Assembly (NCBI GenBank): GCA_030656075.1
Contig: JAUSOT010000244.1
Span: forward strand, 1-36,349
DNA from: Candidatus Cloacimonadales bacterium
GTDB lineage: Bacteria > Cloacimonadota > Cloacimonadia > Cloacimonadales > TCS61
DNA length: 36,349 nucleotides
Direction of reading: 5' to 3'
Below are positions 1 through 7,931 of this stretch, one piece after another. The stretch's first letter is position 1. Every line of letters starts with the position of its first letter. The translations under genes were made by a program, and so were the position numbers. The notes under the pieces were generated by a model that saw only the letters and a program-made list of their open reading frames with translations, was not told the origin of the DNA and searched no databases.

Positions 1-867
1 TCTGCGATTTCCGGTGATATAGCCAAAGCAGCTTTTGAGAATCTCATTCCCATCGAAGTTGTTAAATATTACGATCTGCCGCATATCGATGCAAACACGC
101 TGGTGATCACTATCAGTTATTCCGGCAATACGGAAGAAACGCTCAGTTGTCTGCAGCAGGCCATGGAAAAAACCAGTTTGATCGGAGCTATAACTGCCGG
201 CGGCAAAATGCTTGAACTTGTCGAAAAGAAATATCCCTGGGTGGAAGTGCAAAGCGGATTTCCTCCCCGCGCCGCTATTGCCAGGCTTTTTTTCTCTCTG
301 CTTCGTCTGCTGGAAGAATTTAAAGTAATTCCCAGCCAAACACAAATCGTAAAAAATACAGTTGCAAATCTCATCAAGAAAGCTGATTCTATTTGTCAGG
401 ATTCTCCAGTTGAAGAGAATTTAGCAAAAATATCTGCTGAACAGATAAAAGACACAATACCAATTATTTACAGTAGCGTTCCCCAGCTATTTCCACTGGC
501 TTATCGTTGGAAATGCCAGATCAATGAAAATGCCAAATATCCGGCATTTAGCAATACTTTGCCGGAAATGAACCACAACGAGATCGAAGGCTGGGAGGTG
601 AAAGGATTTTCCGGAACAATGCTGCCGATCTTCCTGGGCTTCATGCAGGAAAAACCGCAGCTGCATAAAAGAAAAACCGTTATTAAGAAATTGTTCACAG
701 AACAGAATATAGATTATCTTGAGTTTTTTGTGGAAGGTAATTCGCTGATCGAACAAATATTTTCCCTCATCTATCTGGGAGATATGATCAGTTATTATCT
801 CGCTATCCTGCAAAAAGTTAACCCAACTTCGATCGATTTCATAGATCATTTGAAACAAAATTTATAA
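1..867 (+). CDS. Bifunctional phosphoglucose/phosphomannose isomerase, 5'-truncated
   Basis: The reading frame is open from base 1, so the gene starts upstream of the window; 288 codons plus stop are visible. The ATG-less GTG at 103 is only an internal codon. The SIS-domain sugar-phosphate motif SYSGNTEET lies just after the edge, and the C-terminal part ends in a GDMISYYLAILQKVNPT stretch typical of the Pgi/Pmi family first described in archaea and found in many bacteria. Known for the family: interconversion of fructose-6-phosphate with glucose-6-phosphate and mannose-6-phosphate in the cytoplasm, usually about 320-350 residues, so roughly 40-60 residues are missing here. The stop lies 15 bases before metK, so the two are probably co-transcribed. 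Family assignment is firm; dual specificity is inferred from the family. Confidence 0.85.
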   Translation, partial: SAISGDIAKAAFENLIPIEVVKYYDLPHIDANTLVITISYSGNTEETLSCLQQAMEKTSLIGAITAGGKMLELVEKKYPWVEVQSGFPPRAAIARLFFSLLRLLEEFKVIPSQTQIVKNTVANLIKKADSICQDSPVEENLAKISAEQIKDTIPIIYSSVPQLFPLAYRWKCQINENAKYPAFSNTLPEMNHNEIEGWEVKGFSGTMLPIFLGFMQEKPQLHKRKTVIKKLFTEQNIDYLEFFVEGNSLIEQIFSLIYLGDMISYYLAILQKVNPTSIDFIDHLKQNL

Positions 868-882
868 AAAAAGGAATATAAA

Positions 883-2046
883 ATGTTAAAAGGAAAATAT
901 TTATTTACTTCGGAATCTGTCACAGAAGGCCATCCCGATAAAATGGCCGATCAAATTTCTGATGCTATTTTGGATGAAATGTTAAGAAACGACCCGGAAT
1001 CAAGAGTGGCTTGTGAGACTTTTTTGACAACCGGCATGGCTCTGGTGGGCGGTGAAATCACGACTGAATGCTATGTGGACATCCCCGAGATCGTTCGCAA
1101 AACCATTAAAGATATTGGCTATAATAATGCCGAATATGGTATCGATTCTCATACTTGTGCTGTTTTGACTACGATCGGTAAACAATCTCCCGATATCGCT
1201 CAGGGAGTCGATGTATATGCCAATCATGCCCAGGGTGCCGGAGATCAGGGCATGATGTTCGGTTATGCCTGCGATGAAACAGAAGAACTGATGCCGATGA
1301 CAACGATTTTGGCTCATAAACTCGCAGCTCGATTGGCAAAAGTGCGAAAAGATAAGATCATCAGTTATCTACGGCCGGACGGCAAAACTCAGGTCACGAT
1401 CGAATATTTTGATAAAAAACCGATACGCGTCGAGGCAATTGTTGTTTCCACTCAACATGATCCGGAAGCATCCTTAGAACAGATCAGAAAGGATATTCTC
1501 GAGCATGTCATCAAACCGATTGTTCCCTCCGAAATGATGGATGAGAAAACAAAGATTTACGTGAATCCGACCGGACGTTTTGTGCTGGGCGGGCCGCATG
1601 CCGATACCGGGCTCACCGGCAGGAAGATCATCGTTGATACTTACGGCGGCAAAGGCAGTCACGGCGGCGGAGCATTCAGCGGCAAAGACCCTTCCAAAGT
1701 TGACCGCAGCGCATCCTACATGGCGCGCTATATTGCCAAAAATATTGTGGCAGCCGGTTTAGCCCAGGAATGTGAAGTTCAGTTAGCCTACGCTATCGGA
1801 GTTGCCGAACCGGTTTCCGTGATGGTTCGCACATTTGGCACGGGAATCCTGGAAGATGGAAAATTGGATAAAATAGTCAGAGAAATATTTCCACTAACAC
1901 CTCAGGGAATCATTGAATACCTGCAGTTGAAACGACCAATCTATTTGAAAACAGCAGCTTACGGACATTTCGGGCGTGAACTTCCAGAATTTACCTGGGA
2001 AAAGAAAGATATGGTGGATAAATTGAAAGAAATGGCTAAAAAGTGA
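883..2046 (+). CDS. metK: S-adenosylmethionine synthase
   Basis: This 387-residue protein makes S-adenosylmethionine from methionine and ATP in the cytoplasm. The N-terminus carries the family signature [20 protein letters not shown], followed by [12 protein letters not shown] and, in the C-terminal third, [17 protein letters not shown], which covers the nucleotide and metal/phosphate-binding loops. Length matches bacterial MetK (about 380-400). The ATG at 883 is preceded by AAGGA at a normal distance, which supports this start. It lies 15 bases behind the isomerase gene and is closed by a hairpin followed by T residues. No SAM riboswitch can fit in the 15-base leader. Complete and ordinary. 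Confidence 0.98.
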   Translation: MLKGKYLFTSESVTEGHPDKMADQISDAILDEMLRNDPESRVACETFLTTGMALVGGEITTECYVDIPEIVRKTIKDIGYNNAEYGIDSHTCAVLTTIGKQSPDIAQGVDVYANHAQGAGDQGMMFGYACDETEELMPMTTILAHKLAARLAKVRKDKIISYLRPDGKTQVTIEYFDKKPIRVEAIVVSTQHDPEASLEQIRKDILEHVIKPIVPSEMMDEKTKIYVNPTGRFVLGGPHADTGLTGRKIIVDTYGGKGSHGGGAFSGKDPSKVDRSASYMARYIAKNIVAAGLAQECEVQLAYAIGVAEPVSVMVRTFGTGILEDGKLDKIVREIFPLTPQGIIEYLQLKRPIYLKTAAYGHFGRELPEFTWEKKDMVDKLKEMAKK

Positions 2047-2062
2047 GAAAGTAATTTTTTTT

Positions 2063-2093
2063 ACAGGACAGGTTCGTAAATCTGTCCTGTTTT
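2063..2093 (+). terminator. Intrinsic terminator after metK
   Basis: A perfect 9-bp inverted repeat (ACAGGACAG at 2063-2071 and CTGTCCTGT at 2082-2090) with a 10-base loop is followed by a short T run (2090-2093). It lies 16 bases after the metK stop and just before the glycerate kinase start. The T tract is short, so termination may be partial. Confidence 0.6.
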
Positions 2094-2100
2094 CATATTA

Positions 2101-3351
2101 ATGGAAAATCATTTAAGTCGATTACGTTCGGATGCTTTGGAAATCGCTACTGAAGCGATTCAGCAAATGCATCCCGAAATATTAATGAAACAAGCTCTGA
2201 AGGATATTAAATCTACCCAAAAGATGATTCTGATTTCCATAGGAAAAGCAGCCTGGACGATGGCAAAAGCAGCTTCCAATATTTTGGGTAATTCAATCCA
2301 GAACGGCATTGTGATCACCAAATATCAGCATTCTGAAGGTGCTATCGGTAATCTGAAAATCCGGGAAGCTGGTCATCCCTTTCCTGACGAAAATTCTTTG
2401 AAAGCAACGCAGGAAGTTTTGGAAATGGTTCAGGATCTAACCGAAAATAACACTGTTCTTCTCTTGATTTCGGGTGGTGCTTCAGCGTTATTTGAACAAC
2501 CGCTTCCTGGTGTGGGATTGCAGGATATTATTTCAATTACTCAGAAATTGATGAATTCCGGTGCAGATATTTACGAATTGAACACTGTCCGCAAACACCT
2601 TTCAACAGTGAAGGGCGGACGATTTGCCCAAATCATTTCCCCCGCAAAAATTATTTCATTTGTTTTATCCGACGTGATCGGCGATGATTTAGCTGTGATC
2701 GCCTCCGGTCCTGTTTATTCTGATAAAAGTACTTCGGAAGATGCTTTACAGATTCTTGAAAAATATCAAATCAATATTTCAGAAAAGATAAGAAATGCTA
2801 TCCTGATAGAAACACCCAAAACTTTGCCGGAAATTGAAACAACCATTATCGGAAATGTTGGTGATCTTTGTGAAAAAGCAGTGGAGATTTCCAAAAGAAT
2901 TGGCTACAAACCAATTATTATAGCGAAAGATATGCAATGCGAAGCGAAGCTGGCGGCAGAGAATTTGATCGATGACTTCAATAAAATCCGAACCACAGAA
3001 AAAGAACCTTTTGCCTTGATCTTAGGTGGAGAAACGGTGGTGAAAATACATGGAACCGGCAAAGGCGGCAGAAACCAGGAAGTTGCTTTAATTGCTTCCC
3101 GACTGATAAGTGGAATCGAAAATATGGCGGTTCTGGTTATCGCCTCCGATGGGACGGACGGCCCAACCGAGGCAGCCGGCGGTTTGGTGGATGGGACAAG
3201 CTGGCAGCGAATGCAGCAAGTTGGAATTGATCCTGAAAATGCTGTGCAGAATAATGATTCTTATCATGCTTTGCAGACTGTTGGAGATCTGGTGTTCACC
3301 GGTCCTACCGGCACAAATGTGAATGATCTGATTATAATATTATCAGGATAA
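2101..3351 (+). CDS. Glycerate 2-kinase, class II (GckA/TtuD type, DUF4147-MOFRL)
   Basis: A 416-residue protein with the two-part layout of class II glycerate kinases: an N-terminal DUF4147-like Rossmann part with the glycine-rich LLLISGGASALFEQPLPG loop (about residues 119-136) and the NTVRKHLSTVKGGR segment, then a C-terminal MOFRL domain with ILGGETVVKIHGTGKGGRNQ. The family phosphorylates D-glycerate to 2-phosphoglycerate using ATP; some members were historically called hydroxypyruvate reductase (TtuD). No good Shine-Dalgarno is seen before the ATG at 2101, which lies directly behind the metK terminator, so its expression signals are unclear. It stands between metK and the pyrimidine genes with no obvious functional link to either. 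Full length. Confidence 0.92.
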   Translation: MENHLSRLRSDALEIATEAIQQMHPEILMKQALKDIKSTQKMILISIGKAAWTMAKAASNILGNSIQNGIVITKYQHSEGAIGNLKIREAGHPFPDENSLKATQEVLEMVQDLTENNTVLLLISGGASALFEQPLPGVGLQDIISITQKLMNSGADIYELNTVRKHLSTVKGGRFAQIISPAKIISFVLSDVIGDDLAVIASGPVYSDKSTSEDALQILEKYQINISEKIRNAILIETPKTLPEIETTIIGNVGDLCEKAVEISKRIGYKPIIIAKDMQCEAKLAAENLIDDFNKIRTTEKEPFALILGGETVVKIHGTGKGGRNQEVALIASRLISGIENMAVLVIASDGTDGPTEAAGGLVDGTSWQRMQQVGIDPENAVQNNDSYHALQTVGDLVFTGPTGTNVNDLIIILSG

Positions 3352-3360
3352 CAACTAAAT

Positions 3361-3464
3361 GTCGGAATATTCCCGAATATTTCGGGATCTTCCGATTGTT
3401 GGTAAGTGAAATCAACATTCAGAATTATCGATGAAGTCGAAAAAATCTGAAGTTGGTTTCTTGT
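3361..3464. repeat. Palindromic repeat, CCCGAA-hairpin family (copy 1)
   Basis: Nested inverted repeats: CGGAA...TTCCG enclosing CCCGAA-TAT-TTCGGG, then a second arm beginning ATCAACATTC and ending CTGAAGTTGG. The same order of blocks recurs at 18184-18296 (TTCCGAT...ATCGGAA enclosing TCCCG...CGGGA, then ATCAACATTCCGAA...TTCGGAAGTTGG). This copy is the more decayed of the two. A hairpin-forming dispersed repeat; it may also stop transcription after the glycerate kinase gene. Confidence 0.65.
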
Positions 3465-3488
3465 TTTTTTAGAAAATTCAAACTGCTT

Positions 3489-3502
3489 TATTACATGTAA
3501 TA
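3489..3502. promoter_or_regulatory. 14-bp perfect palindrome upstream of pyrD (possible operator)
   Basis: TATTACATGTAATA reads the same on both strands and lies about 165 bases before the pyrD start, in the gap that should hold the promoter of the pyrimidine genes. It has the shape of a binding site for a dimeric regulator, but in AT-rich DNA such palindromes arise by chance, and no regulator gene is adjacent. Confidence 0.25.
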
Positions 3503-3665
3503 TATTTCATAATAAAAAAACTAAATAATTTGACCGATAAACCGGATAAATTTTCTTGGTAAGGCAAGTCAGAGGTAAGTGATTCATAAAAAGATGGAAT
3601 TGAAAGAAATCTCGACCTAAAAATGAAAATGTGTGTGAATGAAAATCTAAACTGGGAACGGGTGT

Positions 3666-4592
3666 ATGCATAACAGGTTGAAAACAAAGTTTTTAGGTGT
3701 AGAAGTAAAATCACCGCTGGTGCTGCCGGCCGGTGTGATGGGAATGTCGTTTTCCGGAATGCACATCTCGAAAATCAACGGTGCCGGCATCGTTACAAGT
3801 AAATCATTAACACTTCAACCCAGAAAGGGTCATAAAGGTCCCGTTGTCGCAGAATTCGAAGGCGGAATCCTCAATTGTATGGGATTGTGTAATCCCGGCA
3901 TCTCGGACGGCCTGGTAGAGGTCGATCAATTTAAAGAACGCTCACGCACTCCTGTCATCGTGAGCGTTTTTGCTACTAATACAGCAGATTTTCTAAAACT
4001 CACAACTGAAGTAAATAAATCTAAAGGTGATTTCCTGGAATTGAATCTTTCCTGCCCCAATGTTTTTGACGAATTCGGCATTCCGCTCGCTGCTTCCAAA
4101 GAAGAAGTTTTCAAGATCGTGAAAGCCGTGAAAGATATTTCCAAATTACCTGTAATTGCCAAGCTTTCTCCCAATGTTTACAATATCGTGGAAATTGCTC
4201 TGGCAGCTCAGAAAGCAGGTGCTGATGCTCTTTGCCTGATCAATACTGTTGGTCCCGGTATGGCAATCGATGCCAAAATTGTGAAGCCGGTTCTGTTCAA
4301 TAAATTCGGTGGTTTATCTGGTCCATGCATCAAACCGATTGCGCTCAAATTGATCTATCAAACTTATTCGGCAGTGGAAATTCCCATTTTGGGAATGGGC
4401 GGAGTTACCTGCGGCATCGATGCGGTGGAAATGCTGATGGCTGGTGCAACTATAATCGGAGTGGGAACAGCGGTTTATTATCGTGGAATTGAAGTATTCG
4501 ATAAAATTAATCATGAGATCATTCAGTTCATGGATGAGAATGGATATGAGAGTATCGATAATATTCCCAGATTGGAGAAATCGGATGTTTAG
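3666..4592 (+). CDS. pyrD: Dihydroorotate dehydrogenase, class 1B catalytic subunit
   Basis: This 308-residue flavoprotein oxidises dihydroorotate to orotate, the fourth step of UMP synthesis. The NLSCPN motif carries the catalytic cysteine of class 1 enzymes (Cys130 from the ATG at 3666), and the TSKSLTLQPRKGH and C-terminal GMGGVTCGIDAVEMLMAGA (FMN phosphate) segments are typical. A Cys rather than Ser base, together with a pyrK gene downstream, makes it class 1B: a PyrD2PyrK2 enzyme passing electrons to NAD+. Normal length. The partner pyrK should be next, but a RAYT transposase gene and two REP elements lie between them. The leader has only a weak Shine-Dalgarno (GGGAACGGG), so the start is probable, not proven. 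Confidence 0.95.
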   Translation: MHNRLKTKFLGVEVKSPLVLPAGVMGMSFSGMHISKINGAGIVTSKSLTLQPRKGHKGPVVAEFEGGILNCMGLCNPGISDGLVEVDQFKERSRTPVIVSVFATNTADFLKLTTEVNKSKGDFLELNLSCPNVFDEFGIPLAASKEEVFKIVKAVKDISKLPVIAKLSPNVYNIVEIALAAQKAGADALCLINTVGPGMAIDAKIVKPVLFNKFGGLSGPCIKPIALKLIYQTYSAVEIPILGMGGVTCGIDAVEMLMAGATIIGVGTAVYYRGIEVFDKINHEIIQFMDENGYESIDNIPRLEKSDV

Positions 4593-4597
4593 AAATT

Positions 4598-4700
4598 CTG
4601 GTTCCAATGCTCCGCGTTGGAACCCAGTTGTTCACGCTCTGCGTATGAATGAATCAACAGATGTCCGCCGGAGCGGAGAAATTGCGTTCCAACGTAGAAT
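4598..4700 (+). repeat. RAYT-associated REP element, copy A (3' end decayed)
   Basis: Begins six bases after the pyrD stop with a hairpin GGTTCCAA...TTGGAACC, continues through CGCTCTGCG and CGCCGGAGCGGAG blocks to GCGTTCCAACG. The expected closing arm CATTGGAACGAG, present in the other copies, is lost and runs into the transposase leader. Copies B (5269-5382), C (9380-9494) and D (12623-12735, reversed) are clear relatives. Confidence 0.85.
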
Positions 4701-4717
4701 GGCGGAAGGGGATAACC

Positions 4718-5251
4718 ATGGCAAGAACCAGGTATAAATTCATCGAAAAAGACCAACCTCATTTTATTACATGCACAGTCGTGAATTGGATTTGTGTATT
4801 TGGTAAACAGGAAGTAGCCCAGATAATTCTCGACTCACTTAATTTTCTTCAGAAGGAAAAACGATTATTATTATTCGCTTATATAATCATGGAACATCAT
4901 GTTCATTTAATCGCCAAAGCAGAGAATTTGGAGAAAGAAATAGCTAATTTTAAATCATTTACTGCGAGAAGCATCATCGATTACTATAAAGAAACTGGAC
5001 AAGTTCAAATTTTAAAGCAACTTACTGTATTTAAAGAAAAATATAAAACAGATCGCGATTATCAGTTTTGGCAGGAAGGCAACCATCCTGAACAAATTCA
5101 GAATTATGATATGATGCAGCAAAAAGTTGAATATATTCATAATAATCCTGTTCGAGTAGGTTACGTAGATGAACCAATCCATTGGAGATTGTCAAGTGCA
5201 AGAAATTATGAAGGAATGCAGGGATTAATAGATGTTGAGACTGATTGGTAG
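4718..5251 (+). CDS. REP-associated tyrosine transposase (RAYT, Y1/HUH family)
   Basis: A 177-residue single-strand transposase of the IS200-like Y1 superfamily. The HUH metal site is seen as EHHVHLI (His61 and His63), followed by a helix with candidate catalytic tyrosines (Tyr89/Tyr90). The C-terminal VEYIHNNPVRVGYV and WRLSSARNY stretch is characteristic of RAYTs. A longer frame opens at 4649 but would be coded by the REP element itself; the ATG at 4718 follows GGAAGGGG and starts the conserved TRYKFIE segment, so it is chosen. Two REP copies flank the gene in direct orientation, and more lie elsewhere in the window. Family role: RAYTs bind and process REP hairpins and are thought to have spread them. 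The gene interrupts pyrD and pyrK and looks intact. Confidence 0.93.
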   Translation: MARTRYKFIEKDQPHFITCTVVNWICVFGKQEVAQIILDSLNFLQKEKRLLLFAYIIMEHHVHLIAKAENLEKEIANFKSFTARSIIDYYKETGQVQILKQLTVFKEKYKTDRDYQFWQEGNHPEQIQNYDMMQQKVEYIHNNPVRVGYVDEPIHWRLSSARNYEGMQGLIDVETDW

Positions 5252-5268
5252 ATTATTTATGAATCATT

Positions 5269-5382
5269 CTGGTTCCAATGCTCCGCGTTGGAACCCAGTT
5301 GTTCACGCTCTGCGTATGAAAGAATCAACAGATATCCGCCGGAGCGGAGAAATTGCGTTCCAACGGAGACCATTGGAACGAG
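5269..5382 (+). repeat. RAYT-associated REP element, copy B
   Basis: A complete copy of about 114 bp, beginning CTGGTTCCAATGCTCCGCG and ending CATTGGAACGAG. Two outer hairpins (GGTTCCAA/TTGGAACC and GTTCCAACG/CATTGGAAC) enclose CGCTCTGCG and GGAGCG blocks, so the whole unit is an imperfect long palindrome. It lies between the transposase stop and pyrK and supplies sequence almost up to the pyrK ribosome binding site. Confidence 0.9.
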
Positions 5383-5398
5383 AATTAGGAGAAATTAA

Positions 5399-6181
5399 AT
5401 GAATAAACGTGCAACAATAAAAATATCAAACATTATCAAGGAAGCCAAAGACATTAAAACTTTCGTTTTCAAACATAACCTGGGTGCGAAACCGGGTCAG
5501 TTCATCATGCTCACGGATTTCGAAGGCGGCGAAAAACCATTTTCCCTTGCAGATTGCGATACGAATACTTTTACTGTCACTGTTAAACGGATCGGGGAAT
5601 TCACGTCCCGACTCTTCCAGAAAGAAATCGGTGATTTCCTTTCTGTAAGAGGGCCTTTTGGTTCCTCTTTTTTTATATCCAAAGGCAGCGTTTTGCTGGT
5701 CGGAGGCGGCTATGGCACACCACCACTGTATTTCCTGGCCAAAGAGCTGCTGAAAAACGGAGCAAGCGTAACAGTTGTAAACGGAGCAAAATCGAAAGAT
5801 GATCTGGTGTTTTGCGACAGATTCAGAGAATTAGGGGTGCATTATTCAAATATAACTCAACTCGGTTGTCTGGGAAGAGAAGGAACTTCGGTAGATCTGG
5901 CGCAATCAGCTTTGGCAAAAACAAAATTCGATTACGTTTATGCGGCTGGTCCGGAAATGATGCTGAAAGCTCTGCAGCCAATTCTAAAAGAGCATGAATA
6001 TGAATTTCTCTTTGAACGTTACATGAAATGCGCCATCGGGATTTGCGGGAATTGCACGATCGATCCACTCGGTATTCGACTTTGTGTGGAAGGTCCGGTT
6101 CTGCCTAAGAAATTAGTTGAACAGCTAACAGAATTTGGAAAATATCATCGTGATGCAACCGGGAAGAGGATTGAATATTGA
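5399..6181 (+). CDS. pyrK: Dihydroorotate dehydrogenase electron-transfer subunit
   Basis: A 260-residue subunit that moves electrons from PyrD to NAD+ through FAD and a [2Fe-2S] cluster. The N-terminal part is a ferredoxin-reductase-type FAD domain (KPGQFIMLTDF, EKPFSLADC), the middle an NAD-binding domain with LLVGGGYGTPPLYFLAKELL. The C-terminal loop has the four cluster cysteines in the PyrK pattern (Cys211, Cys216, Cys219, Cys229). Length matches the family. The ATG at 5399 follows TTAGGAGAA, a good Shine-Dalgarno. With pyrD upstream it defines a class 1B enzyme; the intervening RAYT insertion probably postdates the pyrD-pyrK pairing. Confidence 0.95.
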   Translation: MNKRATIKISNIIKEAKDIKTFVFKHNLGAKPGQFIMLTDFEGGEKPFSLADCDTNTFTVTVKRIGEFTSRLFQKEIGDFLSVRGPFGSSFFISKGSVLLVGGGYGTPPLYFLAKELLKNGASVTVVNGAKSKDDLVFCDRFRELGVHYSNITQLGCLGREGTSVDLAQSALAKTKFDYVYAAGPEMMLKALQPILKEHEYEFLFERYMKCAIGICGNCTIDPLGIRLCVEGPVLPKKLVEQLTEFGKYHRDATGKRIEY

Positions 6182-6201
6182 AGATTGATAAATTGAAAAT
6201 T

Positions 6202-6242
6202 CCCCTCTTGAGAGGGGTACGGTTTTAACCGTGGGGTGTGTA
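6202..6242 (+). repeat. Hairpin repeat fragment between pyrK and pyrC
   Basis: CCCCTC-TTGA-GAGGGG (6202-6217) is followed by ACGGTTTTAACCGT and GGGGTGTGT. It belongs to the broad class of CCCCTC/GAGGGG hairpin repeats seen again at 7533-7651 and in the purine half. It looks like one end of a larger element. Confidence 0.6.
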
Positions 6243-6278
6243 TGACCTTCGCAACGGCTGAAAACTGATAGTAAATTT

Positions 6279-7595
6279 ATGAAGACATTATTACAGAATT
6301 GCCAGACTCCGGATGGAATCAAGAACATCCTGATCGAAGATGAATTGATAGCGTATATCGGTTCGCAGACGCCGGATCACGATGAACTTCTGGATTGCAA
6401 AGGATTAGTCATTTTGCCAGGTATGATCGATCCGCACGTGCATGTTCGCGACCTGGAAAAGGCTTATAAAGAAACCTGGGAAACTGCTTCGAAAGCAGCA
6501 ATTGCTGGTGGAATTACTACGATTATGGATATGCCCAACAACAAACCGGCAACAACCAATTTGGCTGGTTTGAGGGCAAAACGAAAAGCTGCGAAAAAAT
6601 CTTTAGGAAATTATAAATTCCATCTTGGAGCAACTGAAAACAATCTTGAAGAATTGAGAGAGATTCTGCAGGAAAATCCTGAAGATGTAGCTGGCATCAA
6701 AGTTTTTCTGGCAGGATCAAGTTCGAATGAAGTTGTGCAGAATCCTGAGAAACTGAAAGCTATATTCAAATTAGCCAAAGAATTCGATAAGATCGTGTTG
6801 ATTCATTCTGAAATGCAATCAGTTCTCGATAAATGGCAAAAGCAAATACCTGAACAATCAATAGAATTTCACAACATAATCCGTAATCGCGAAGCTGCGA
6901 TTGCAGGAACAAAACTGGTTCTGAATCTTGCAGAAATAACCGGAGCAAAACTTTACATCTGCCATGTTTCAACTAGAGAAGAGATCGAGTTGATCCGCAA
7001 GGCAAAACGAACGAATAAAAACATTTTCTGCGAAGTTACACCGCATCATCTGGTTTTGGATGAAACGATTTTGCAGAAAGTTGGCAATTTTGGAAAAGTG
7101 AATCCACCACTTCGAACCAAAGAAGATAATGCTGCTCTGCTGGAAGCGATCAAAGATGGAACTTTCGATTGCCTGGGAACTGATCACGCTCCACATTCAT
7201 TAGAAGAAAAGAAACAAGATTACAGCAAAACTCCATCCGGTTTTCCCGGATTGGAAACAGCAATTCCCATGACGTACTTCCTGGTGAAGGAAAATCACAT
7301 TTCGCTTGAAGAGTATTCTAAATTGATCAGCGGAAATGCGGCAAAAATATTCGGATTAGAAAAAAGAGGTAAGATCAAAATCGGCAATTTTGCTGATCTT
7401 GTTTTGATTGATCCTAACAAAGAATGGAAGATCAATTCAAAGAAATTCCATTCAAAAGCGAAGTATTCACCGTTTGAGGGCAGGGAAGTGAGGGGAAAAG
7501 TTGTGATGTGTTTTGTGAATGGAAAGAATTTGCTCCCCTTCAGAAGGGGAGATGTCCGGCATTGGACGGACAGAGGGGTTCGGTCAGATACATGA
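6279..7595 (+). CDS. pyrC: Dihydroorotase with repeat-encoded C-terminal tail
   Basis: This 438-residue amidohydrolase closes carbamoyl aspartate to dihydroorotate. The metal-binding DPHVHVRD motif (His53, His55), the KVFLAGSSSNE segment, HVSTREEIELI and GTDHAPHSLEEK are all present, as in type I bacterial dihydroorotases. The family core ends near VMCFVNGKN; from base 7533 (residue 419) the last 20 residues are read from a CTCCCCTT...AAGGGGAG hairpin repeat, which also supplies the stop codon. The enzyme is probably still active because the catalytic core is complete. The ATG at 6279 has only a weak ribosome binding site. Confidence 0.94.
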   Translation: MKTLLQNCQTPDGIKNILIEDELIAYIGSQTPDHDELLDCKGLVILPGMIDPHVHVRDLEKAYKETWETASKAAIAGGITTIMDMPNNKPATTNLAGLRAKRKAAKKSLGNYKFHLGATENNLEELREILQENPEDVAGIKVFLAGSSSNEVVQNPEKLKAIFKLAKEFDKIVLIHSEMQSVLDKWQKQIPEQSIEFHNIIRNREAAIAGTKLVLNLAEITGAKLYICHVSTREEIELIRKAKRTNKNIFCEVTPHHLVLDETILQKVGNFGKVNPPLRTKEDNAALLEAIKDGTFDCLGTDHAPHSLEEKKQDYSKTPSGFPGLETAIPMTYFLVKENHISLEEYSKLISGNAAKIFGLEKRGKIKIGNFADLVLIDPNKEWKINSKKFHSKAKYSPFEGREVRGKVVMCFVNGKNLLPFRRGDVRHWTDRGVRSDT

Positions 7596-7651
7596 GTATT
7601 TTTTAAATGTATTTTAGCAAACCCTCTGTTTCCCCCTTACGAAGGGGGACA
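7533..7651 (+). repeat. MITE-like hairpin element overlapping the pyrC end
   Basis: The left end is CTCCCCTT-CAG-AAGGGGAG (7533-7551) followed by an AGAGGGGTT block. The right end, AAACCCTCTGTTTCCCCCTTACGAAGGGGGAC, is the inverted counterpart. The whole is about 119 bp with imperfect terminal inverted repeats. It is related in plan to the 27795-27890 group, and its left part is translated as the PyrC tail. Confidence 0.75.
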
Positions 7652-7931
7652 AAGAACGGTTCGACTTAACACAAGACCAGGCAGGCTTGTGCCAAGTCTC
7701 AAATTTTTGCTGAAATTACATCCAAAATCAGCTTGGGATAAGTTGAATCGATTGTTGCGAAACAGGAGTTTCGCGCACAAGTGTGTTCCCAAATGGGAGT
7801 TTAGGAACAAGAAGAATAATAGAATTGTAGGAAATATTTATGAAAAAGTCTGTGTTCATCTGTGCAAGTCAGTGGCAACATAATTAGTGAAAATTCGTGA
7901 AATTCGTGGTTAAAAATAAGGAGTTAATAAT
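7596..7931. other. Repeat-filled gap between pyrC and pyrEF
   Basis: No gene is supported here. The stretch contains the right end of the element at 7533-7651, a hairpin GCGAAAC-AGGA-GTTTCGC (7757-7774), a decayed GTTCC...GGAAC hairpin (7785-7808), and GTG-rich direct repeats (7848-7914). A 64-codon open frame at 7689-7883 reads through these repeats and is not credible. The ribosome binding site of pyrEF (AAGGAG) lies at the end. Confidence 0.7.
7848..7914 (+). repeat. TCTGTG/TTCGTG short-period repeat before pyrEF
   Basis: A TCTGTGTTCATCTGTG-type stretch is followed by TTAGTGAAAATTCGTGAAATTCGTGGTTAAA. The second block recurs, permuted, at 19198-19242 directly before the purSL ribosome binding site. 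Both copies end in GTGGTTAAA followed within a few bases by AAGGAG and the start codon. Confidence 0.6.

Larger units (their letters stand above)
3352..3665. other. Intergenic stretch before pyrD
   Basis: This 314-base gap holds a degenerate copy of a palindromic repeat (3361-3464, described separately) and a 14-bp palindrome (3489-3502). The rest, 3503-3665, is AT-rich with no convincing ORF and no clear -35/-10 pair. A promoter for the pyrimidine genes would be expected here but could not be identified with confidence. Confidence 0.5.

Noticed and set aside
868-882. SAM riboswitch before metK
   Set aside because: Only 15 bases separate metK from the previous gene, leaving no room for an aptamer.
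3530-3552. TTGACC as a -35 box for pyrD
   Set aside because: No acceptable -10 box lies 15-19 bases downstream; TAAATT is only 11 bases away.
4649-4717. Upstream extension of the transposase frame
   Set aside because: These codons fall in REP copy A, while the ATG at 4718 has a ribosome binding site and begins the conserved region.
7689-7883. 64-codon open frame on the + strand between pyrC and pyrEF
   Set aside because: It runs through hairpin and GTG-rich repeats, has no ribosome binding site and its translation resembles no protein.
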